From Kryptolebias marmoratus (Eukaryota; Chordata; Actinopteri; Cyprinodontiformes; Rivulidae), in NCBI RefSeq assembly GCF_001649575.2, contig NC_051432.1, positions 24,797,716 through 24,861,715 of the forward strand: a stretch of DNA of 64,000 nucleotides, given 5' to 3'. Shown here in pieces: positions 55,043-64,000 of this stretch (position 1 is its first letter; the number at the start of each line of letters is the position of its first letter). The translations under genes and the position numbers were made by a program. The notes under the pieces were generated by a model. It was not told where the DNA came from. It did not search any database and saw only the letters and a program-made list of their open reading frames with translations.

Positions 55043-55777
55043 CCGCGAAGAAGAAACGGACCAGAAAAGGTCTCAGGTGCGCTGCAAGGCAGACGTTTTT
55101 GGCCAGCTTCAGAGATGCTGCCATCTGTTTTGATCATCATCACACATCCGGGATGATCTTTTTTGTTGTTGTTTTTTGTTTGCGCGTTTCGGTTTTTATC
55201 CTCGCGACAAAGAGGGGGGCTAGCAGAGCGGCGCGCGGGATAACTGACGTCCTGATTTATTGTAACCGTTACCGACTGTAGCTACAAATACAGGGGGGGG
55301 GGAAACTCTTTGTGTTCAAATTGAGCAGGAAAGAAGCTGTCATCTGCGTCGACACACAGAAAAAAACACCGTGAAACCGTGATCTCACGGCAGAAACTAA
55401 CGCGAAGAAGTTTGTTTTTGTAACCTCTGTTATCAGCGACGAAAATCAGAGGTGTTGTGCCCGAATTCTGCTCCAGTTTATTCACGGCCTTCTTCTGCTT
55501 CTTCTTCTTCGCACAGGAAATGAAGTTTACAAAAGTTAGCTACGCCACGCTGTAGTATTTTTAACCCGACCGAGGGTGTGTATGACTGTGAGGAGGTCTC
55601 GGGTGTTGCCTGGCCCGGTGTCGCCGCTGCACCGAACCGAACCGAGCCGACCCGCTCACTCTTTGCTGCCGCTTCCTGTGTCCTGACGCATTTAGGACGA
55701 ATAAAAAACAAGGACATCGCTTTGTTTTTTGTGGTAATTAACACCGTTACACAGATGTGCTGAACAGCAGGACCACG

Positions 55778-58700
55778 ATGGGATCTCTGAAGGCTCTCCA
55801 GCAGTGGTGTAGGACACAGTGCGAGGACTATGTGGACATACGGGACATGTCCTCGTCCTTTCGGGACGGCTTGGCGTTCTGCGCCATCATTCATCGCTAC
55901 AGACCGGATCTAATGTAAGTAACTCTTACTAATTCTGTATTTTATTTATTTATTTTTAAATTGGTGTTTTAACAACATCCCTTGAGTTTTATCCGTTCCG
56001 GTCAATAAAACAACATAATGCGAAATCTCGTGCGATATCGCGAGATATCACTCAGAGTGCGTGTTGTGGATGACTCTCAGCTACTACCACACCAACTTAT
56101 ATCACAAAAGCTGTCAAATTGACTGAATTATAGTCAGTTTTTACATTGGCTGTGGCTGCCATGTTGACTTGGGTCAGCTGCTGTTATTGTAGGGTTACAT
56201 CTAATGGTTATTTCCTGAAAGTTTTGATTAAAATCTGTCCACTGGTTCATGAGATATTTCGCTAACAGACACATCTGACTCCGGACAGCTATGAACAAAT
56301 GTCCCGTGCCATCAGATCATGTGTCATGGATCAGGCTCAGCTACTACCACGCCAAACTCTAGGTTGATATTTGTGAAACTGACTGAATTGTTGTGGCGGC
56401 CATCTTAAATTGACTCCAAACCCTTAATCAGTTGGCTCACCCGCTGCCCAGAGGCAAAGGAGGGTGACGCCTCTGTCTGTTAGGAAAATATCTAGTTGCT
56501 GAGACTTACTCTGATTGCTCAAGGTCGTTTGTTTAAAGTTTTTAACGTGACTTTGTCTGTCAGCTGAAAATTTCCCAACCTGTAACTCTCAGAAAGTGTT
56601 CGCTGGATGCACAAATACCTGATTCAAGATGGCCGCCGCAGCTCACCGACCTTAACGGCTCCACCTCAGCTGGTCCTGCTGATGTTAAGCCCGAGGTGGT
56701 AGTAGCTGAGAGTCCTTCCCGACACATCCTGACATCTTGAAATCTGCGTGTGACGATCATTTTCGAGTTTCTGTCGTTCCTCAACACATCCCAAGAACTC
56801 TAATAGATTTATTTATCACTTATTTACAGCCGTTTGTTGATATTTTTTTTTAACCTTTCAACATCGTTCAAAAGAGCGGTGATGGTTTGTACTGGACCTT
56901 TTGTATGTTTGGGGGCAGAAAAACAGTTTTATTCAAGGCAGAACTGCACTCAAAACATTGAAGTCAGAGCTTTTTTTTCACTTATTTATTCATTTTGAAT
57001 ATTTTCTGTCCCAAACAAAAGAGTACTCTTTCCTTCCTGTAATCTCTGTAATTCATCATTCTGCAGAAAATGTAAATGTTGTAACTCCACTTGTTTCACG
57101 CCGCAGCGATTTCTTTGCACTGTAAAGATTCATAGAAATTCTGACCTTTCCTGCTTGTGTACGTTTGTGGAAAAGTCCCATCTGTGGAGCATAATGCAGC
57201 ATCTGTTCGTGGACGACGCCGTTAACGGCGTCAAGATGTCCTGCAGGCGCGAGTCAACGGCCCTCATTGTTGTCGTCGGACTGCGCTGGAAATAATGTGG
57301 CGTGTCCTTCCTGTCCTGGGTGGCAAAGAGAAAACATCTGGTGGGACGGTTTTTCAGACTGTAAGCGTCTTTCTTCTGCCAGTAAACTCCCCGCTGAGCA
57401 AACCGGGCCGAGGCAACAGGAAGAGCACGAGAACAGACGAATCCCTCCACCGGTTGATGAGATGTTTCGCTAACAGACAGACGAGGTTCGACCAGTTGGT
57501 GCTCAGAGCATGTGTTGGGAATCACTCTCTGCTACCACTGAACCACATTTTAGCTACTTTTCTGTAGAACTGACGGAGTTGAAGCTGTTTCTGTGCTTTG
57601 ATAAGTTTGATTAGCTGAGGCAGCCATCTTGAATCGGTTAACCGGTTGTAGACGTGCATCCAGTGACGGTTTCGTTAAAATCGGTCCAGCAGTTCACAAG
57701 ATGTTTTGCTAACAGAGAGACAAAAACAGACACGGGCAATGAGGAGCGGGTCTGAATGTCTTTGGAATAATTTAGATGATTCAAGTGAAATAATTTAACC
57801 TAAGAGGAACAAAATCACACAAACAGTAACAAAAAGTTGGGTGATTTCCTTCCTCCCCCAGTAGCCAGAGACACGGTTGGCTAAAGGAACCACGATGAGG
57901 CCATTTTCTGCGCCGACGGTTCCCCTTCGCATCATCGGCTCTGTTATGATTGTTATTCTAAAACTCCCCGGCTGCGGCATGCAGCGCGGCACTACAGCGG
58001 CCCAGATCCGTGGAGCCAAATCCAGTCTGACAGGCGGAGGTCTCAGGCCCGGATTAGTCTGACGGACTGTCGGTCGGGATCAGAGCGGGTTCTGCTGATG
58101 GTCTGTAGCCGAACAGGAAGTTAAAACGGTGAGGCTCGCTGCGGCACAAACTGACACGACGTAGCTCTCATAAACGAATCCCCGGGCGTTCGTCTACAAA
58201 CTGATTACCTTCAAAGTCAGCTCGGTTTAAAATGCACAAAAAGTGGCTACAACTCTAAATATTAGCGTGGTAGTCGCTGAGGGTCGTCCTCAGTGCGTCA
58301 CATCGAGTGCTAACAGTTGTTTAAAACCTTGACATGCGTTCCTTCGTCGCCTATAATTTGTTCCCACCCTCAAAGTTTTTGGGTTTGACTGAACCACACG
58401 TAGCGGATGTCCCGGTTCGGGCGGGTTTCGATCTTGTGGATTTTAAAGGCGTAAAGCGCTCAGGGGAGGCGGCGCCACTCCTTCCCAAAATAAATCGGGA
58501 ATGAGACTGAGTCTCCGAGGATTAGGGCCGCAGCTGCGACCTCGCTCTTCATCACTGTGACCTCGCTCTTCATCACTGCGATCTCGCTCTTCATCACTGC
58601 GACCTCGCTCTTCATCACTTCTGCCCAGCGTCGGCTCCGTCACCTGACGGTTCGACAATATGAACCCCAGCCACCCGTTTGGGGAATATCTCATTTTATC

Positions 58701-61700
58701 CTCTTATATCTTGTGTGGCTTTAAAATAAAACGTTCAAACTATACTTGAAAATGTCCACTTTGATTAGGAATAGCGGGGTGTAACCTTTGGTAGCTGTGC
58801 GTCAAACAACATGGACAAAACTCACAGAAATGTACAAAGAAAATCAAATGGAAGTCAATGGAATTATGGTGAAACACGAGGAAAACCCAGAGCTCTGTAA
58901 CATATTCACAGTCAGAGTCGAAATAGGTCACAGAAATGTGGACTTTATATCTAAATGTCGATTGAATATCTTTTACGTTTTTTACACAATCACAGTTTAA
59001 GGTTTTTTGCAATTTTTCGGAGAATTTTCCACAGAATTTGGACGATGTCCGAATCTTAAGCCTTTGCAGTCAAAGCCTTCTTACAGTTGAGTTGGAACAG
59101 ATGCAAATTATCCATCCGAACGGAGAGATCTTTGTCTTCTTTCACCCAGCGTGTCTCAGACTGCTGTAAGTCCTGGAGAGTCTCCATCCTGCAGGTTTTA
59201 GATGTTTCTCTGCTCCTCGGCAGATTTTCAGGTTCTGCAGAAGCCCGTTAATCACTCAGCCATTCAAATCAGGTGTGTCACAGCAGAGAAACAACTAAAA
59301 CATGCAGGATGGTGGCCCTCCATGACCAGGATTGGGAGTCAGGGGAGTGACGAACGCGGGCGTGCGGTTACCACGGTGACCATAACGGGCCACTGGCAGC
59401 GGCTTTAACATCTCTGCTGATCTTACGTCTTCATAAAAGGTCATCTTTGTTTCTTAGCTTAGATTGTTTTGATGTCAGGATGTTTAAACTTAAACCAGAA
59501 GCGTGGTAGTTTTAATTTACTGTAGTTCCAGGTAGATACTGTGTGTTGGTGGAGCTCACCCGGCCTGACTCGATCTTGATATTAGGCCGGCGGTGTGTTT
59601 GTGGCCATGCGAACCAGATTAGAGAGAACAGAGGTCACTTTGTGCGGCTCCAACACGGAGCTCATTCAGAGGATTTTGCCTTCTTGAAAAACCCACATGG
59701 TTTCCACAAGCACTCATCAAGGTCATGGTAGGTTTTTCTTTTTTCCCCTCCCCAACGCAGTTTTGTTTGCACATCAAATGAAACGTAATTATCCCAGAGC
59801 TCCTCCCGAGACATTTTTTTTCCCAAATATTTACAGCAGGAAGTTCGCTGGCAGGAGGCTGGTTTTAGTTCCTCGCTTCCAGCATTTCAGAGCCGAGCCT
59901 TGTAATTATCTGACATGATGCTGCTTTCCTTTTTGCTCTGGAGGATTTTACACCTCGAACATTATCCATATACAGTTTAGAAGTTGTCCTCTGTGGCGTG
60001 CAGGAAGCTGCTCATCGACGCTGTCTGGCCTCTAACGGCACGATGATGTTTCACACCTTAACTTGGAGCTAAATCCAGCTCTGTCCTGTCTCAGCAAGCC
60101 TTTGAAGGCTTTTTTTTACGATCTTCTGTGAAAGCAGTATAATCACACTGCCTGCCTATTCATCCTTTAATCTCAGATGTGTTTTTATTCTGTCATTTCA
60201 GAGACTTTGACTCACTGTCTAAAGAAAATGTCTACGAGAACAACCGACTGGTGAGTCAGATCACGAGCTCGCGATGATGTCATATTTTTGGAGCGACTAT
60301 TTTGGATACGAGCAAAATATGAGCTAATTCTCAGCCGTCTCATAGGTGTAGGGGGTGCGCCTGGTTTTGGCCACGAAAGCGGTGAAGCTTTACGAGAGCA
60401 TGCAGTCATTTCTGGGCGTGACTTTGATGCGTTTTAACGGCCTGTTAGAAGCTTTTTAATCCTGGTGGAGTCTGGAGAAGGCCCAGAGCGGGAGGGAGGG
60501 TCAGCAATTTAAAAAAATAAATAAATAAATACAAATTCTTCACACAAGCCTGTGGAGAGATCATGAAGGGGAGGATTCCGTTCAGGAAAAAAAGATAAAC
60601 TTGCAAATTTATAGATGTGTGGATTAAAATGGGGAGGGATCCACTTTTACAGAACTCATTTCTTTATGTAGGCGGTTCAGGGAAACTCAAAGGGAATCTG
60701 GATGGGAGCTTAACTTTTTCTGTTTGCAAATTCCTCCTAATCTCCTGTACCACACAGAATCATGTTATATAAAACCGCACGGATGGCTTCACTCCTAAAA
60801 CGTTCCTTTTGACCATAATACTCATTAGACTTTGTGTTTTTCAGACAAACTAATGTATAATATTTACAGTCCCTTTTTAAGTTAAGCCTCATGTTTTAGG
60901 ATTCAACAATAATGTCCCTAAATATTGATTTTAGTTTAAATCTCTTAAAACGAAAGGTTGCAGGTTTGAAAATGCTCCTTTAAGTCAGCCGTGATCAGTC
61001 CTGGTTCTGGAGGGAAACCATCCTGCAGGTTTTAGATGTTTCTGTGCTCCTCAGCAGGTCTTTAAGTTCTGCAGAAACCCGTTAATCACTCAGTCATTCA
61101 AATCAGAGCTAAGGGAGAGCTCAGGGAACCCAAACCAACCCTAACTAAAGGAAAGTCTTAAAGTAGACATGATGTCAGCCTCAAACAGAAACTGGAAGTT
61201 GGAGCCTGAGAACTGAAAGCTCGGCCTCCTGTTCTACTTTTAGAAACTCTAGGAACAACAAGTAAACCTGCAGACTGAGAGCGAACCGCTCTGTTGAGGG
61301 GAAAAAATGAAACAAAAAGATCTAGAAAAAGGCAGCTGTCAGTGCATGTCTGATATCGGTAATTCGATGACTTCATTATTACGGGGACAAATCCAGAGTC
61401 GTAAAACTGGTCTGACCTGACGAGCAGCATCGTAGACCACTTAGTAAGATCTGTATTCTTCGGGTTGGTTGGCGGTACTCATTGCAAAGTAAAAGAACCA
61501 GAAGTACCCTGGTTATGCTCAGCTTGCCTCTTTGTTTAAGTCTGTTTATATTTCCTTTTTGAGCTACATACCCGTCTGCTGCAGCTTCTCGTTTATCTGC
61601 TGCAGGCATTCGAAGTGGCAGAGACGGAGCTGGGCATTCCGGCCCTGCTGGACCCGGAAGACATGGTGTCCATGAAAGTGCCTGACCGGCTCAGCGTCAT

Positions 61701-64000
61701 CACATACGTGTCCCAGTACTACAATTACTTCAACAACAAGTCGCAAGGTCTGCACGTTAGAGACCGACCCGTTTTACCTTTCGAACCCCTGATAACTGAC
61801 GCAAACTCTCTCTGTGCTCATGAACGCAGCGAACCCGCCCTGTATGAAGAGGCTGAGCTCCGGGAGTCATAACGAGCCCGCCCAGAAAAGACCCCCGACT
61901 CCTTTAGAAGAAAAAGTGGTTCAGCCTGAGGTGAGTACGAGAGGTGGTGGAATAGAAAGACACAGACGGACATCAGGACAGGTTCATGCATGTGCTGTTC
62001 AGTCCCCTGAAGACGTCGGGCCTCAGTGAACTCTAAAATCACTGCATGATACCGACCCGAGCTGCACGTTAGCATCCACTAGTTTGCAGCTAACCTTGTT
62101 TTATAATCTGCATCTGGAGCGTTTGATTATCTACCAGTAATTCTGCAAGAACTCTTTGGATTTTAATTCCAATAACCTCCCTTTTTGTACATCGATGCAC
62201 AGAGTCCACTTGTAGATTTTTATTTTTGTCCTTCCCTGCGTCAGCGTTGTCCTGCACCGCACGGGGTGGAAGCCGAGCTGCAGCAATCAGAACAAGCCTA
62301 TAAAGATAGCCTCTGTATCCTGTCTCTTTTTCTTTCGCATGCCTTCTACCTCTTTCCTGCATCCTCTTCATCGCCCCTTTCACCCCCCCCTCTGTAGATG
62401 GAAACTCATTTCACCCCCTCCTCTTCCTGTTCTTCACCCTCACATCTGGTCCCCCCTTCGCTCTCTGGTCCTGAGCCTAGGCAGTAGAGTGGGGTCAGGG
62501 GTGGGTTAGCAGGTGAAACCTTTAGGTCAGTCTTTTCTAATCATTTTTCTATATAAAGAACTAACAGAGTTATTATGCTAACATCGTGTGTGCATTATGC
62601 TGCCTCTAACCCCTTTTATATGACATATAAGACAACCTCAAATGCCTAAAATCTTAATCAATCAATCACAGCCAAAATAGGACTACCACAGCCACTAATG
62701 TTTGTTTTTTTACTAATAAATCCATTACCTTACAATATACTTAAATTAAATTATGCTTTAAGCTGTTAGGAATATCATGAATCGATGAGCTGTAGATGTT
62801 TGAGTCACCGAGTAGATGTAGCTAGCTGAACAAAATAAAAAATCCTCAAATCCTGACTCCGTGTATGATCTCCCCCCCCTCCCTCATTACTCTCCATCTT
62901 GCCCCCTCCCCCGATGTCTCCTCCCCGTCCCCGTCCTGTGAACGTGCCGGCCCGCTGGCGCTGTCCGATCCAGGCGGCGGCGGCGGCGGTGGGACGCAGC
63001 GCCCTGAGCAGCACCTGCGCTGCCTGCAACAAACACGTCCACCTGGTGCAGAGGTTCCTGGTGGACGGCAAGCTCTACCATCGAAACTGCTTCAGGTGAG
63101 CAGCAAACATTTCTGACAGAAATGCACTGACTGCTGTTTCCTTTGTCTGAATTAGATCTCTGATTTTTGTACAGCTCTGATCTTTAAGAACTACAATTAA
63201 CAATGTACAAAAAGCATCTTATTTCTGATCGGATCAAATGTTTTTTTTTATGTTTACAGTAAAATGCTTTCAGTAACGGTGCAATCTCACTAAGCTGCGT
63301 CTGTTAGAGACTCAAATTGAAAAGAAAAAAATACACAAATTTACTGAATTCTGAGTGTTTTTTGAATTATTTTTGAAAATCGTGGTTTGTTTTGTGTTTA
63401 TAGCTTGCTAACCTGTATTATAAGCCACATTGTCACCGACAAAGTATCCATTTTGGCTCCTGCCCCCTCATTTATGATTTAATCTACGGTTTCTAGACCT
63501 GGACATGTTTTAAGACAAAGGAGAGCTCCCGTTCATGTGTCAAAATGCAGCTTTTGAGGGCCGTTGCGGGTGTCTCCAACCCACCTCCACAGAAGCTCTC
63601 CTCCGACAGAAAATGTCCAGGTCCAAATTTATCGCTTTGTTTCGAAAGTCTGCTGCAGTAAATTAAAACCTAAACGTGGGGGTTGCTTCCGAGGTGGATA
63701 CAGAACAAGTTGAGGAGGATATGTCGGATATAAACTAATGCACATAAAAAATAAGCTGCTATTCTCAGAAGCTGTCCGATCTGCTTGGCTTGTTGGTCAA
63801 CTAATTGGTAACAAACAGTCAGAATATAAAACCTAATGAGTATCTGATAGAGACAAGATTTCAGCATCTTTGTAGTTGGTATAAATTTGTTGAAATAAGT
63901 GTAAAGGTGCATCTTGATCTTCTGTTCTTCCTGGTCTTTGTTGTTTTAGGTGCACAGAGTGTCGCAGCACTCTGCTTCCCGGATCCTACAGAGGAAACGA
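55778..64000 (+). CDS. micall1: micall1, 5' part: MICAL-like protein 1 (CH domain and start of LIM domain)
   Basis: MICALL1 is a Rab8/Rab35- and EHD1-associated scaffold on tubular recycling endosomes. Visible exons: 55778-55914, 60202-60250, 61606-61747, 61830-61930, 62974-63095 and 63950 to beyond 64000. The start [20 protein letters not shown] opens a calponin-homology domain ([71 protein letters not shown]). Exon 4 ([12 protein letters not shown]) is linker. Exon 5 begins the LIM zinc-binding domain ([27 protein letters not shown]), and the last visible codons ([16 protein letters not shown]) continue it. The exon 5 acceptor is placed after gatccag at 62973 because it preserves phase; a longer exon including the upstream [13 protein letters not shown] frame is possible. 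The gene continues past the window. Confidence 0.92.
56040..56425 (+). repeat. dispersed repeat family A, head-to-tail double copy
   Basis: GATGACTCTCAGCTACTACC (56068) and GGCTCAGCTACTACCACGCC (56334), with GTGGCTGCCATGTTGACTTG, CATGAGATATTTCGCTAACA and GTGGCGGCCATCTTAAATTG in family order. In micall1 intron 1. Confidence 0.8.
56560..56740 (-). repeat. dispersed repeat family A, reversed copy
   Basis: CAAGATGGCCGCCGCAGC (56624) and GGTAGTAGCTGAGAGTCCTT (56698) are complements of the family core and the TACTACC block. It faces the direct copies at 56040-56425. Confidence 0.75.
57450..57735 (+). repeat. dispersed repeat family A copy
   Basis: ATGAGATGTTTCGCTAACAG, CTCTCTGCTACCACTGAACC, GAGGCAGCCATCTTGAATCG and CAAGATGTTTTGCTAACAGA in order. 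In micall1 intron 1. Confidence 0.75.
58534..58617 (+). repeat. 21-bp tandem repeat, four units
   Basis: Four exact-length units of CTGYGAYCTCGCTCTTCATC plus A, with only two variable positions. Since 21 is divisible by three, the minus strand has an open repeating frame (RSDEERG). It is intronic in micall1 and not part of its coding sequence. Confidence 0.95.
59168..59345. mobile_element. hAT-like MITE, second copy
   Basis: The left side CCATCCTGCAGGTTTTAGAT with GTTTCTCTGCTCCTC is mirrored by CAGAGAAACAACTAAAACAT and GCAGGATGGTGGCCCTCCAT, ending GACCAGGATTGGGAG. Same family as 43407-43584. In micall1 intron 1. Confidence 0.75.
60990..61115 (+). mobile_element. hAT-like MITE, left half only
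   Basis: CAGTCCTGGTTCTGGAGGGA, CCATCCTGCAGGTTTTAGAT and CGTTAATCACTCAGTCATTC match the left and central part of the copy at 59168-59345. The right inverted arm is missing. In micall1 intron 2. Confidence 0.65.

Larger units (their letters stand above)
53890..55777. other. gga1/micall1 divergent intergenic region
   Basis: 1.9 kb between two start codons facing apart. It contains the gga1 proximal promoter (CACGTGAC at 53921-53928), AT-rich sequence without recognised genes, a CTCF-like motif (55027-55042), and a CpG-rich stretch from about 55180 to 55680 upstream of micall1. Open frames here show no family resemblance. Confidence 0.6.

Noticed and set aside
55478..55894. A 138-codon minus-strand frame at the micall1 start
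   Set aside because: Antisense shadow over micall1 exon 1 and its CpG-rich leader; no family match.
62185..62397. An additional micall1 exon around [16 protein letters not shown]
   Set aside because: Exons 61830-61930 and 62974-63095 already join in phase; the region is pyrimidine-rich and not matched to known MICALL1 sequence.

Overview
The window is nuclear DNA from a ray-finned fish, most likely a percomorph teleost. The evidence is seven vertebrate genes with short exons, GT-AG introns of about 80 bp to 4.3 kb, abundant (TG)n/(CTC)n microsatellites, and teleost-type dispersed repeats (RTE-like and L1-like LINE fragments, hAT-like MITEs, minisatellite-bearing elements). The repeat mix resembles killifish or livebearer genomes, but I cannot fix the species.

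Layout, left to right: (1) 1-2692 (+), the last seven coding exons of marf1, carrying three LOTUS/OST-HTH repeats and the C-terminal tail. (2) 6540-18627 (-), complete six-exon bmerb1 (bMERB-domain protein ending in a CaaX-like box). (3) 21512-25796 (-), complete four-exon mpv17l. (4) 27856-31641 (-), complete ten-exon ntan1 with the catalytic Cys75. (5) 32385-40259 (+), complete thirteen-exon ddx17 DEAD-box helicase, with a 5'-truncated L1-like insertion and an assembly gap in one intron. (6) 42750-53889 (-), complete seventeen-exon gga1. (7) 55778 onward (+), the first exons of micall1 (CH domain and the start of the LIM domain), cut by the window end.

In human, marf1-bmerb1-mpv17l-ntan1 belong to 16p13.11 and ddx17-gga1-micall1 to 22q13.1. 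The window therefore joins two conserved blocks, with the junction in the 743-bp divergent gap between ntan1 and ddx17. Gene pairs are convergent (marf1/bmerb1, ddx17/gga1) or divergent (ntan1/ddx17, gga1/micall1). Two gene products act on RNA (MARF1, DDX17), two in Rab/Arf membrane traffic (GGA1, MICALL1), with BMERB1 a likely cytoskeletal/Rab-linked relative of the MICAL family. NTAN1 acts in the N-degron pathway and MPV17L is an organelle membrane protein. There is no sign that they form one dedicated pathway.

The non-coding part is rich in repeats. The most notable are a locally tandem dispersed repeat carrying a YY1-like core; a composite element with conserved flanks around an internal minisatellite (at least five copies); a TIR element nested inside one of the dispersed repeats; the L1-like insertion that duplicated a ddx17 splice donor; and DR1 nuclear-receptor motifs inside repeats in mpv17l and gga1 introns. 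I found no tRNA, rRNA, CRISPR or prokaryotic feature, and no evident new enzymatic system.
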